From NCBI GenBank assembly GCA_023213395.1, contig CM041465.1, positions 9,424,001 to 9,488,000 of the forward strand: a DNA stretch of 64,000 nt, written 5' to 3'. A program made the position numbers and the translations under genes. The DNA is from Cycas panzhihuaensis. Lineage: Eukaryota > Cycadophyta. The notes below the pieces were generated by a model. That model was given only the letters and a program-made list of their open reading frames with translations, was not told the DNA's origin and did not search any database. Shown in pieces: positions 19,640-30,779 of this stretch. Each line of letters opens with the position of its first letter. Position 1 is the stretch's first letter.

Positions 19640-21180
19640 CAAAGATTACATAGACCATTCACATAAACTTTATGGGATGCAATCCCCTCTAAATAAAATG
19701 ATTTGACCTTTTAGAATGCATAAATAGCTCAATGGAAATGTGGGGTATATTGCTTATCTCAATAATATCTAGGCTCTCTCAAATATTTACCATGATATCC
19801 AATAAGTACTAGATCAATTCTAATAGGTATTTGCTCTATTATTAGCTAGCCTCCAATATGGCCAAGGTTGTTATCACAACATTGACTTATAGAACTTACA
19901 TGACCCCATCAGTATTCAACCGTATAGGGACTTATATTTCTAAAAAAAATGAAATAAAAAAAATCACAAAGGAACTAATAGACATGGGTATTATTCAACC
20001 TAACAAGAGCCCATATGTTGTACCCATCATGTTAGTCTACAAAAAAGATGACTTATTCTAACTTTATGTTGACTACCACAAATTAAATAAAATAACCATA
20101 AAAAACAAATTCGCTACACCATAGATCGATGATATGTTAGAGGAGATCCATGGTACCACAATCTTTACCAAATTAGATCTATAGTTGGCATATTACTAGA
20201 TTTCTATCCTATTGAAAGACCAACATAAAATGACCTTTTAAACTCACCATAGCTATTTTGAGTTTCAAGTTATGTCATTTGGTTTATGTAATGCTCCAAC
20301 TACATTCTAGGCATTAATGAATAAAATTCTTTCTATACTTAAGAAAACTTATCATTATGTTTTTTAATGATATCCTCATCTATAGCCCCAACATATCCAT
20401 CTATATAAGCCACTTAAAAATCATTCTCCAAATCTTGGTTGTGAACATGTTATATGCCAAATACTCCAAATGTGATTTTGGAAAAATTGAACTACAATAC
20501 CTTGGCTACATTATATTATCAATAATAGTTTAGTTAGACCTTGATAAAATTTTAGTCATCACTAATTAGCCAACTCCCCAAAACCTTACCTAATTGCAAA
20601 CCTTCTTAAGATCTACCAAATTTTATCAACGGTTCATCCAAAACTATTTAGCCCTGACAACCTCTTTAATTAACTTGCTTAAGAAAGATTCCTTTTAATG
20701 GTCTTCCTCTACCAATAAGGCATTTATCCACCTTAAAGAGGTCATGAAAATCACCTTAGTTTTGGCTATACTAGGCTTTATTTATCTATTTCAACTAGAA
20801 TACGATACATTTAGATTCAGATTGGGTGTTGTATTAGTGCAAGAATTCCACCCCATTACTTTTGAATGTAGGAAACTTAAGGAACATGAGTGTATACTTT
20901 CCACCTACCAAAAGGAAATGTGAGTAATCCTTCATGCTGTAGATAAATGATGATAATATTTAATTGAGTTAAAATTTATCATCCTCATAGACCATCATAG
21001 CCTTTGTTGCTTACTAGACCAATTGGTATGATTAGAAGAATAGGCTAAATGGGTTGATTGCCTTTAAGTTTTTTGACTTTATTATTACCTATAGAAAGGG
21101 AAATAATAATATAGTGGTATACACTATGTTTTTCCTACCAACCCCTGCTCCCGATAAGACCACTTGTCACCTTGAGGATT
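19640..21180 (+). pseudogene. G1 reverse transcriptase and RNase H
   Basis: RT blocks in broken frames: ELIDMGIIQPNKSPYVVPIM and LVYKKDD (about 19970-20050), KLNKITIKNKF (about 20080), TIFTKLDL (about 20160), then FEFQVMSFGLCNAPTTF (about 20262-20310), the classic gypsy palm motif. The Y-x-DD box region (about 20355-20380) is damaged (YHYVF). RNase H: the region 20790-21010 contains the decayed ...FIILIDHHSLCCLL corresponding to the TDH motif near the C-terminus. More than a dozen stops. Confidence 0.8.
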
Positions 21181-21289
21181 CCACCATTCATGTCATCTCT
21201 ACTATGTAGCCAACATGGATCCAAGAATTATCTTTAGACAATAAATCCTAATCGAACTTTCTCCAATGGGATGATAAGGCCCATACATG

Positions 21290-22325
21290 AAAGAATTGGT
21301 CCCTCCATAATAATCTCTTATTGTACAAAAATCATATATTTGTACATCCACTATCAATTTTTATTCCCATGATCTTATCAAAATACTACTCTTCTCCACT
21401 AGGTGGTTATTCCAAGTTTGATAAGACATATCATAGGATATGTTTAGACTTCTTTTGGTTAGCTATGAAGTCAACCATCCTTATAATTATATCAGAATGT
21501 GATATGTATCAATATAATAAAGTAGATACAAAACTTTAACTAGGTCTCTTACAACTATTGCATATCTTATAAGGCAAATGGCAAGATATTACCATGGATT
21601 TTATTATAAGATTATCTTTATCTATTGAGTACGACTATATTCTAGTGGTTATTGATAGATTGATTAAATACATCAATTTTCTTTTGATCCATATTATCTA
21701 TAAGGTGTTATATATAGTAGACATCTATCTTTAAATAATATTCTACTTGTATAGATTTCCCTCCATTATTGTGTATGATTGGAATCCTAAATTCATTAGT
21801 TCCTTATAATAAGAATTTTTTAAAGCCTCTAGAACATTATTTAATCTGAGCTCTGCATACCATCCATAAACTGATGGCCAATTAGAGGTCTTTAATAAAA
21901 CTCTGGAGACTTACTTATGCTATTTTGCATTTGACCACTAGTCTAAGTAGAAAACATGACTAGCCTTGGCTGAATATTGGTACAACTCATCACATCATTC
22001 AACCATGGGAATGTCCCTATTTTTAGTCTTATATTAGTATCCTCTACCTTCGTATCATACCTCATCCACTAACCTCTACACTAGTATGGTATGATAGAAA
22101 CTATAATGCATGGACAAGATTCTTAACACCCTTAAATAAAATTTATCTATAGCCTAGAATAAAATGATGTAATTAACATAAAGCTACCATTTAGATCACT
22201 CCTTCAACATTAATTATCTTGTATTCCTTTGGCTATAACCATATAAGTAGTAATCCCTTCAACATCATAAGAACCACAAGCTTAGCCCTTGATATTATAG
22301 CCCATATAAAGTCCTCAAATACATT
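21290..22325 (+). pseudogene. G1 integrase
   Basis: SPLGGYSKFDKTYHRICLDFFWLAMKSTI (zinc-binding region; the Hs are partly lost), GKWQDITMDFIIRLSLS (first catalytic D), IIVYDWNPKFIS (second, D), YHP*TDGQLEVFNKTLETYL (E kept in the 'DGQ.E..N..LE' motif), YNSSHHSTMGMSLF. Broken by many stops. It reaches the 3' LTR without a clear chromodomain. Confidence 0.8.
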
Positions 22326-22515
22326 TGTACTACATAACTTGACATTTCTCTTGTTATAAGAATTGTACTACAATATTCTCTTTTGGTGATTAATTGATAC
22401 TCTTGTGGTATCGAGTTGCTTTGGTAATCTATTTGCCCTTTCTAGTTAGATAAAGTGGTTGCAAATCTCCTATTTTCCACCATTTCGAGGAGAGCCTTTA
22501 GGAAGAAACATCCCA
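22326..22515 (+). repeat. G1 3' LTR, shortened
   Basis: Starts TGTACTACATAACT, then jumps to the sequence matching 16655 in the 5' LTR; ends ACATCCCA. About 190 bp of U3 present in the 5' LTR are missing. Confidence 0.65.
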
Positions 22516-22733
22516 AAAGGTAAGACATGTCTTATAGGAGTACTAAAAGGTCATTCTTAACCCGTTAGTCTTGGATGATCAATAATAAAGCCATTGAGAT
22601 ATACCTTCATTAAATTATTGGCGTAAGATTTGTGAAATTATTGAATTGCATGAAACACTAACTATTGATTAATATTAACCTACTAAATCTATTAACCTTA
22701 ATTTACTTCCTTATTATTTTATCATTCTAATTC
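22516..22733. other. AT-rich gap between G1 and copia C
   Basis: No gene or repeat recognised. Positions 22729-22733 (AATTC) are the left TSD of copia C. Confidence 0.4.
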
Positions 22734-23052
22734 TATTAAAATTCTTACATAATCTCTGATACCATATTAAATTTTGCATAGTCTAATTTTATAAGAAAAT
22801 AATAATAAATAAAATATAAATGAATAAATAATAGAGTATAATACTAGGATTACAAATGGTATCATAAGATACCTTCATTTCATTGACTGGATATTACATA
22901 ATGTGTCATGTCGTAAAGTACAAATATACAACTATATTTATATTAGACCTTTGGCTTTTATGTGAGACCCACCACCTTTATAGACTATATCAATAATTGT
23001 ATATTAACTAAAATATCTCCTTAAATTTCTCTAACATTTTAACATTCTAATA
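22734..23052 (-). repeat. 3' LTR of copia C
   Basis: About 319 bp. TATTAAAATTC at the left end corresponds to TGTTAAAATTC in the other LTR; right end TTCTAATA for TTCTAACA. Confidence 0.85.
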
Positions 23053-23062
23053 CTCCTCCTTA
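23053..23062 (-). other. Polypurine tract of copia C
   Basis: TAAGGAGGAG on the minus strand, directly before the 3' LTR. Confidence 0.8.
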
Positions 23063-23074
23063 ATGTATATTTCA

Positions 23075-24335
23075 AAATATAGATATTTCTCTTTGAATTT
23101 GTAAAGTTTGATCTTAAAAATTATCTTGAAAATAATATCTGCAACTTGATCTTCAACTCTACAATGAAGTGATGTTACTTGTTCTTATTATATCAACTCT
23201 TAAATGTAGTTATGAAACTTGATCTCAATATGCTTCATTCTTATTTACAAAACTAGATTCTTCATCATCTAAATAGTATTATAATTATCACACTAAATTA
23301 TTATAAGTTTAATTTACATTTGATGTAGATCCTATAGTATCTTTCTTAGGTAAACTATTTCATAAACTTCTACTTCATCTTCTTTGTATTTTATGTCAAC
23401 TAGATTTAGTTCAATCATAATCTATTTAACTTCATCAACTTATAGATCTTTTTCATCATTTGAACAATCAAATTTACTATACCATTTATCTTTTAAAACT
23501 TGTATATAAAAACTTGAATCAATATTTGCAATAGGAATGCCATTTAAACTTAAATCATTAGTAACATTAACAAATGGATGTAAATCAATAGTAAAAGTAC
23601 TTGAATTTAAATATAAGTTTGATTCACCTTGAACCTGAAATATAATCTCACTTGAAGTAATAAGAACATCTATAGAATTGAGTAAAGAAACTTTAACATC
23701 TTGAATTGATTAATTATAACTAATAGTAGGTTCTTCATATCTAATAATAGGTTCATCATGCTCAACAGTAGTAGTCACATCAGAATTAATAGTACATTTA
23801 ATAATAGATTCATCAACTATATTTTCTTCATATACCTTCTCAACATATTCCTAATATACCTTCTCAATATAAACTTTTATATTTTCTTGATCACTTGTAA
23901 TTTCCTAAAAATTTACTTGAGAATTTGTTTGAGAATCTTTTTCTTGAAAATCTACTTGAAGATTCTTAAAATATGTTAGAGAATTCCTAAAACTTCCCCT
24001 CAAACTTAGATCAAATTTATATTTCAAAATATTCCATATTTCCTTAGTAATAGTAACATGATACATATAGGAGAATACATCATTATTTAAAGTAGGATAG
24101 ATCTAACAAAGTGCATTACAATTTTTTATTTTAAGCTCCTCCTTTTCTTTTTCTTGATCAGGTGTTAACTAAGTAGCTAGATAAATATGTATTAGAACAT
24201 TATATCCTTGAGAAATAATATCTCATAAGTGATCTAAAATCAAATAATGTTTTATGCCTCTTAGCCATTATAAATAAATTTTCCTATTGAAAATCATCAA
24301 ATTAGAAAACTTAGAAAATCTAAAGAAGATGCCAT
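23075..24335 (-). pseudogene. copia C: gag fused in one frame to unknown region and RNase H end
   Basis: One minus-strand frame can be followed from about 24300 to 23080 with scattered stops (TAG/TAA at likely Gln, Trp positions) and no frameshift that I can see. N-terminal part: copia gag (WLRGIKHYLILDHL, LTPDQEKEKEELKIKN, NDVFSYMYHVTITKEIWNIL). Middle, about 23980-23350: roughly 200 codons with an EKVY(Q)EYVEKVYEEN repeat and acidic text (DEPIIRYEEPTISYN, NGIPIANIDSSFYIQVLKDK) that match nothing I know. C-terminal: the end of copia RNase H (YLRKILQDLHQM, CDNYNTI, MKHIEIKFH, QVTSLHCRVEDQVADI). Protease, integrase and RT are absent. Either an in-frame deletion product or a compact non-autonomous design. 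Confidence 0.6.
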
Positions 24336-24546
24336 CTTGCAAATAAAAATCAACCATAACATGTATAAAAATCAACCACAACATAAGAAGGTAAGTACAA
24401 TAATCACATCATGTTTAGGATATTATCTTGTATCTCCTATCCCTTAAGTTTTAGACCTCCTTCTGCCTCCTTGTCCTTAAAAGAACCTAAAATACATATA
24501 TGATAGTTCTTGATCAAATTGCCTTCGTAACACAACTCTAGGGTTC
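24336..24546. other. copia C leader, left part
   Basis: About 210 bp of leader up to the copia A insertion; the sequence continues at 40805. GGTTC at 24542-24546 is the left TSD of copia A (right: GGTTT, 40800-40804). Confidence 0.5.
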
Positions 24547-24913
24547 TATTAGAAATAATGCTTTATTCTATTATAATGTAATGTTATCTTATAAGTTATA
24601 TTTATGTATTTAATTATTAATATATTAAAAGTTTAGTGAATGAACTATTATCCATTCAACAAACTTTAGTTTATCTTCCTTGATTAAATTATTTAAGAAT
24701 CTTCTTATGTTGGCTTAGACATATATGCCATAAGAGAGAGGATAAGATCCTAAAATAATATATCATGCATTTTGAAATTAATATATTACATATTTTATAG
24801 GTGGTTGTTCTTCCATATAAGGGGTTTTCACTTGCTAATCCTATGTACTATCGCATGTATTAGGTGTGGATGCTTATTGATTAATTTTGCTTAGTTTATC
24901 CCTCTCTCCAACA
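24547..24913 (+). repeat. 5' LTR of copia A
   Basis: TATTAGAAATAATG ... CTCTCTCCAACA; same length as the 3' LTR, with many shared blocks (TTCCTTGATTAAATTATTTAAG, ATCCTAAAATAATATA). Confidence 0.9.
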
Positions 24914-24925
24914 TGGCATTAGAGT
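24914..24925 (+). other. Primer binding site of copia A
   Basis: TGGCATTAGAGT, a decayed TGGTATCAGAGC, immediately after the LTR. Confidence 0.8.
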
Positions 24926-24989
24926 AGGGTAGTGTGAACCCATGGAGTAAAATAAATTAGAGCAAGATAACAAGATTGATCTCTTGGAG

Positions 24990-25690
24990 CCATAGCATGT
25001 TGGAAGAAGTGGCAAAGCATAGAGTTAAAAAATCCACGTTAAATTACCACCACTATATGGTCATGGAATCCTTATTAAAGAAGAGGTGCATTTGTAAAGA
25101 AAGATAAATGTTGCAACATCATTGAGATAATTAGAAAAGATGCTTATATTATTCTTAGCTTAAAGATATGGTAGTCCATAGAGAATGAATAGATATATCT
25201 ATTAAATCACTTGTATAGTATTTACCCACCACTCAGTAATGAGAGTGATGCCCATGTATAGAAGATGCCTACTAGTGAAAGTCAAAAACTTGAGTAGTAG
25301 AAGTGACATCTATATAAATGCATGAAGGAGTAACTATCGTATACCTACATGGAGAAGTCATTCCTAGAATTAATGAGGCATGAAGAAATCTAAGCCAAGT
25401 CATCAACAAAAGACGTTATTATTAAAGAATAGGCAATCTCTACATCATCACAACTATGCAAATGCAAGCTGAAGCGACTAAATTCTAATGACATTAATAC
25501 AACTGAAGAACATCATAACCCTTCAAATCTCACACATCTAATAATCACACAACCAAGTAATTGAATCAAAGAAGAACTTTGTTTTCTTATCAAAGGATAA
25601 AGATGCCAAAGAAATTTACGACTGAAAATCAAAAATGTAGTTGAAGATATCATTATGTAGATGTAATCATTATGCACGATCAAAGAGATT
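24990..25690 (+). pseudogene. Decayed upstream ORF in copia A leader
   Basis: Between the PBS and the AT-rich leader, a long stretch reads as protein if in-frame stops are ignored. In the frame through 25230-25590: YPPLSNESDAHV, KMPTSESQKLE, LSYTYMEKSFLELMRHEEI, STKDVIIKE, KCKLKRLNSNDINTTEEHHN. About eight stops fall in 120 codons, all TAG, TAA or TGA at places where Gln or Arg would fit. It might be a remnant of an extra ORF ahead of gag or of another insertion. I recognise no domain. The true gag of copia A is at 33318. Confidence 0.35.
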
Positions 25691-25699
25691 TCTTACACC

Positions 25700-26290
25700 A
25701 ACAATAAATTTTTACTGTAACCCTCTTTTTCTTAATTTTTTTTTTAAAACTCTAAAGTTCAAAGGGTTAAATATTTCATCTATTTTATTTGATATGATTA
25801 AGTGGATGTGAAAATTTCATAGAATTTGATGTAATCTTTTTATATATATAAATAGAATGAAATCTAGTTTATTTTAATTTTAAGTTTGTTAACCCCCTTA
25901 ACCCCAATCCCCAATCTTATTACCCTCTCATATGACCCTTCCTTTTAATTTAAAATGTGCTTAACACCTTAATTTTCAACCCCCCCTAATTTGTTAAAGG
26001 GTTACCTATACATTTTCTACCATAACTTCATTATTCAGAGTCAGAATCCAGAATTGGAAGTTGGGTTAGATTCTTAATTCAGAGACCTTCAATTTGATTG
26101 GTCACTTGAGTATTTCTAAAGTCATTTTGATAGGTAAAACTTTGACCAAATTCAAACAAATCGACCATAACCTAGGTAAGTGCATATACATAATTTAATT
26201 TATCAAATATCTTTATAATTTCTTAACATTTTTAATCTAATTAAATATGTTATTGATTATTTATTAAATTTATGAATTATAACATCATTT
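25700..26290 (+). other. copia A leader (left part), shares motifs with leaders of B and D
   Basis: Untranslated, AT-rich. Contains TTTTCTACCATAACTTCATT ... AGATTCTTAATTCAGAGACC ... GGTCACTTGAGTATTTCTAAAG, matching TTTCTACCATAACTTTTCAA ... AGATTCTTGATTCAAAGGCC in copia B's leader (about 27735-27810) and looser text in copia D. The leader resumes at 32874-33317 after copia B. Confidence 0.6.
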
Positions 26291-26716
26291 TGTTAAAACA
26301 CAATGACAACCTAATTTGTATTTGTACATCATGCACCTTTATAATAATATCATGTACCAAATATAATATTAGGTGTAACCCCTTATTTATAATTCAATTA
26401 TAATTTAGAAATAGGTCAGGTCCACCCACTTGCTATATAACGGGCCAATAATATTGGTCTATTATGTCAACTAATCACATTATTATATTTGGGTTTTGAA
26501 TGCTTATAAATTAAGTGTGATCCCCCTCATTTATACAATGAATTCTGGTGTATGTAGAAGCTCTGCCAAAATATATTTACATGGTGTAATCAATTTACTC
26601 ATTATACTTATTTGCAAGAAATTTGCATAAATCTATTATGTTTATATTGTTTCCTACTTTTATTTTGATATAATTACATGCATATATATTTTATTATCAT
26701 GCTCTCTAATTTAGAA
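26291..26716 (+). repeat. 5' LTR of copia B
   Basis: 426 bp, TGTTAAAACACAATGAC ... CTCTCTAATTTAGAA; aligns with 32458-32873 throughout (for example AATATCATGTACCAAATATAA, AAGAAATTTGCATAAATC). Confidence 0.9.
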
Positions 26717-26728
26717 TGGTATGAGAGC
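26717..26728 (+). other. Primer binding site of copia B
   Basis: TGGTATGAGAGC, one mismatch to the initiator tRNA-Met site, directly after the LTR. Confidence 0.9.
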
Positions 26729-28656
26729 ATGCATATGTGCATTTAATTAGTTTTTTATAAGTTTGGCTGAGAAATGGGAGCCTGTTTATTAAAAATGGCA
26801 CCATGTTTACCTTTATTTCTGTATATTCCACTCAGTTTCTATAGTAATTAGAATATCTGATGCTTTTTAGTATGTGTTACATGATGAAGTTGTCCTCGAA
26901 TACTGCCTAACTAACTACAAGTAATTCCCAGTCACTGTTGCAGTCATTTCCAATAAAATGACACCTCATTTATAGTTGTTTCTCGTTGTTTAGCCTTTGT
27001 TTATCTGTTTCTAATACATAATTGATTTGCATCTCAATCCTTAGAGTCTAATATATCTCTATACCTTTCTCATGATCTTCTTATCACCTTCTAGTATGAT
27101 TTTATAGCAGATTCAAGTTTTGTTGACTTAATTTGATCAAGTTTTGGTCAATTTTAGGTCGCGGCCCCTCTGCATCCTCTATCATCCTCTAAAAACTCTG
27201 TATGGCCCTGCACACTTTGTATAACTTAGATTTTATTATAATTTTCCCTATAATTACACTTGAAGTCATCTGGAAGTAGAACATCACCATCAAATGAGGT
27301 TTTGATTGATAAAATCAATCGATAGTTCACCATTTATTCACCATTCCTGTGTGACTGTTGTTCTCAAAATTTTATTTCATTTCATATATATTTTTACAAG
27401 CTGTAAGTAAAATTTAATTAGATTTCAATATTTGTTTAAATTTGTTGGATGCCTTTTACAACTTGTTAGAGGTCATATACCAACCCCACATGACCGAGGG
27501 TGTTAGTTCAGGAAGGGAGTAGACACAAAAATTTCATAAGTTAAATTTAAACTATTTTTGATTATTCAAAACATTTATTTCATATTTGAATCCTTTTTCA
27601 AGTCTACTAACCCCTCAACAACCTAGCACATGGTCACATGGTGATCTTTTGAGACTAGAGGCTCATATATTATGAGGGCTTAAGCCTGAACCTAACTCAA
27701 TTTATTTTGTACAAGGTGGTCACTTTACTATTTCTACCATAACTTTTCAATGGAGGTCTATTTTGTGTACTATTTGAATTACTAGATTCTTGATTCAAAG
27801 GCCTATAGTTTGGAGTTGGTTGTAGTAAGCTTTGAGTAGTTCTTTAAGGGTTTTTAAGTAGCTAAAGTAGACCCTTTTGTTTGGGCTATAATAAGTCTTT
27901 ATTCATAAATTAAAGGCTTAGTTTTTATTTTGTAAAGGATCTATCTACTAAATACTCACTATTTACATTTTATTTACTGTGCTATTTAAGTTTTTAACTA
28001 ACATTATTTTGTGCATTATGGTTGTAGGTGCCTTTCTTTTGTGAAAGAGAATGATCTTCTCTTAGTAGCAGAGTCCTCTAAAAAGCACCCTAAACCATTC
28101 TATTTCCTTTAATTTATTGTTTATCTTTTGGTCTTTTTGCTTTTATTTCATAAAAGGGACCCTCTTTCTTAAATAAGAACATAACTTAACTTTACTAGCC
28201 TTGCAAAGAGAATGATTAGGACTACTGAGGTTACCACTTTGCAGACGTTAGTGTTCCTTCTTAAATTATGTAAATATTAGAGAAGCTTACTAGTTATAAT
28301 ATGTATTAAGTGGCAAGCTGAGTTATAAAACCTTACCTTAGAGTTTGGAGACTAGGCTAGACCTAGAGGGGATGAGTGCCTTAGTTTGTAGTTCTCACCT
28401 AGATTTGTTGCTAGGCATAAGATCGACGTAGGTAGGTAAACAAGTTAAGGGGGTCTTTAACCTTCTTAATAGCCCATGTACTAAGGTATATAGAGCCTAA
28501 AACTCATGTATCACTATATAGGATCTATGCTGTACCACTTCTGCGTAACTTCCACTAAATAGAATAATAACTGAGGGTTTCTTAAAGATCCTTAGACTTA
28601 GCATTCTAATTTACTAGCACCCCTAGGTAGATAGGACATTAAAAGACACACGAAAA
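26729..28656 (+). other. copia B leader (1.9 kb, conserved with copia D)
   Basis: No open frame. From about 27480 to 28656 it can be matched, in order, to about 45360-46686 of copia D: a GGTCACATG block, a TACCATAACTTTT block, GCA(C/T)(C/T)CTAAACC(A/C)(T/C)T, AGCCTTGCAA(A/G)(A/G)G(A/G)GAATG(A/G)TTAGGA (28197 and 46197), TTAGAGTTTGGAG(A/G)C, GAG(G/T)GGGTGAGTGCCTT-like, TAAGGGGGTCTTT(A/G)ACCTTCTT. Distances to gag are similar (460 and 490 bp). A structural or regulatory role is likely. Confidence 0.7.
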
Positions 28657-29690
28657 ATGGCAACTCAAATGCTTGCATCTAATACAATTAAACTTAGTTA
28701 AACAAATAACTTTTTAGCTTAGAAAAAATAAGTTAAAAACCTCTTAATTATGAATGACTATTAGGCCTACATCAATGGAGACATAGTTCCTCCTACATCC
28801 ACATAAGATCCAAATAACTTTAGCTAAAAAATTCCAACAAATCTAGTTGGCTTAGCAACTTTTAAAGCCAAGGATGACATAACCCTTTCATTCCTCTACT
28901 TGGTTATAGAAGACTAAGTAGATCAAAATATAAAAACTGTTGAAACCTCTCATAAGGCTTAAAACATCACATACTCCCTTTATAAGAGAAAATATGACTC
29001 AAGGTCTCACTTTAAAAACTTGCCTCTTTGGTATACCCTTTACTGGCACCATAATGACTCATCTTACTAAAATAAAAATAATTAGAAACTAACTTATTAT
29101 CCTTGATAAACCTCTCTTTGACCATGATCTAGTGTCTAGTATCCTCAGTATCCCTCCTATTAAATATAATAATTTTGTATCTAAACTTTATGATACCTTT
29201 CCTAAAGTAGACTTCAATACCTTTGAAGGGCTCTTTCTTAAGGTGGAGAACATACTCAATTGCCAAGAAGTAGCATCTACTTCTAACTCTACCTCTACAT
29301 TTGTAGTCAGGAATCTAGAAAAGAATCAACCACTTTAATGGCTATGTCAATAGCCAACTCATCATCAACCTCTTACTTAATAGTTTGGATCTTTAAACAT
29401 CTCTCAATATCCATAACAGCCTTAACAACTACAACAACCATAATAACCACTATAATCTCAATCTTCAAGGAACCAATGATGTAGACAAAATATCACTTAC
29501 ATATACTGTGGTAAAAATGGGCACCCTACAATTGATTATAAAAGAAGATAGGTTGACATACAACCCCTTTAGGACTATAATAGACAATAAAGAGGGCAAA
29601 ACTTCTAATGGAATAAGAACTAGAGGTAGAACTAGAACTAGCACTAAGCAAATAGGTAAAGGTACTAACCAAGAAACCTAAGGAACAATT
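28657..29690 (+). pseudogene. copia B gag
   Basis: Starts ATG 28657: MATQMLASNTIKLS, continuing with KNLLIMNDY*AYINGDIVPP, typical of the capsid N-terminus ('W...m...L......ay..g'). A further open segment 29132-29338 (SILSIPPIKYNNFVSKLYDTFP) and a zinc knuckle CIYCGKNGHPTIDY near 29495-29540 follow (its last Cys is lost). Stops and frame breaks throughout. Confidence 0.75.
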
Positions 29691-30600
29691 AGAATTTATA
29701 ACAAAGAGGCCATATTACTAATGCTTAAGTCACCTCCCAGTAGGTCACCTAAATATGCAAATCCTAGACCTTATATATAGGTTACATATGGTATATGGAT
29801 TATTAAGGATTAAGAGAAATAACTATATTTATGAGGCTTGCTTAGTTGATAAGTAGCATAGAGAATGATTCCTATAAAAGAAAGCATGGCGAACCCTCAG
29901 AACCATTGAGATTGGTCTATTTAGACATTTGTGGGCCCACATTAGTTGCATCACTTAATTGGAACCTATTTTTCATGACCTTTATTGATGGCTATTCTAG
30001 AAAAGTATGGGTCTACTTTCTTAGGAATAAATTTCAAGCCTTTGACAAGTTTAAAGAATTCAAGGCTAAGGTGGAAAATGAAAGTGAAATGAACTTCAAG
30101 ATGCTTAGATTTGATAATGGAGGAGAGTACACATCCAACTAATTCACCAACTTTTGTAAACAATGTAGAATCAAATACTAATTCTTAGTCCTATATATAC
30201 CTTAACAAAATGGTGTAGTAGAAAGAATGAACTAAATGTTAGTGAATAAGGCAAAAGCCATGTTAAGTACCGCTAATCTTACTACTCAGTTTTAGGCTAA
30301 AGTCATATCAACTGCTACTTATCTCACCAATAGAAGTGTTATAATAACAATTAGAGACATCACTTATGAGGATGCTTGGTCAGGCATAAAGCCTACTATC
30401 TTTCACCTTAAGACATTTGGTTACAAGAAGAATAGGAAGAAACTAGATGATAAAAGCCTAAAGTACATCTTCCTTGGCTATGTATCTAGATGCAAAGACT
30501 ATAAAGTATAAGATACTATTAGAAATTAGGCATATACTACTCGAAATATCATATTTGTTGAAGATACTTAGGACTTAGACCCTTTATAATTTTAGTTTGT
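29691..30600 (+). pseudogene. copia B GAG-pre-integrase and integrase
   Basis: After the pre-integrase text (about 29700-29845) comes the integrase core: LRLVYLDICGPTLVASLNWNLFFMTFIDGYSRKVWVYFL (first D), FKMLRFDNGGEYTSN (second D), PQQ-like NGVVERMN (E kept, about 30215). KPTIFHLKTFGYKKNRKKLDDKSLKYIFLGY marks the C-terminal part. All three catalytic residues are still encoded, but stops and frame changes separate them. Confidence 0.85.
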
Positions 30601-30779
30601 AGTAGATAAAGATGTCAGTATACTTGAAGTGTCTCTTGTACTAATTCTTGAGCTACTAGCACCCACATCATCCTATATACTAAGTCCATCTTTGATTTTA
30701 GTAGCCTTAACATCCATTTTAGATGTTATTGTAATAATGCCACCTATATCTCCTTATGATCTTCAATGGAGGTCACTAG

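Larger units (their letters stand above)
8884..22515 (+). mobile_element. Ty3/gypsy element G1, decayed, interrupted by copia-1
   Basis: Degenerate gypsy element with order gag, protease, RT-RNase H, integrase on the plus strand. Its 5' LTR is split by copia-1 (8884-8912 plus 16480-16836, 386 bp in all). The 3' LTR (22326-22515) matches only the first few bases and the end of the 5' LTR. The flanks AAAGT (8879-8883) and AAAGG (22516-22520) are a probable 5-bp TSD with one change. Integrase motifs (WQDITMDFI, YNSSHHSTMGMSLF) resemble the chromovirus branch, but no chromodomain is recognisable. Confidence 0.75.

Noticed and set aside
22745-22775. GATACCATATT near the copia C 3' LTR considered as a second primer site, implying tandem elements
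   Set aside because: The same sequence lies inside the other LTR (42570-42585), and the real PBS abuts the 5' LTR at 42541-42552.
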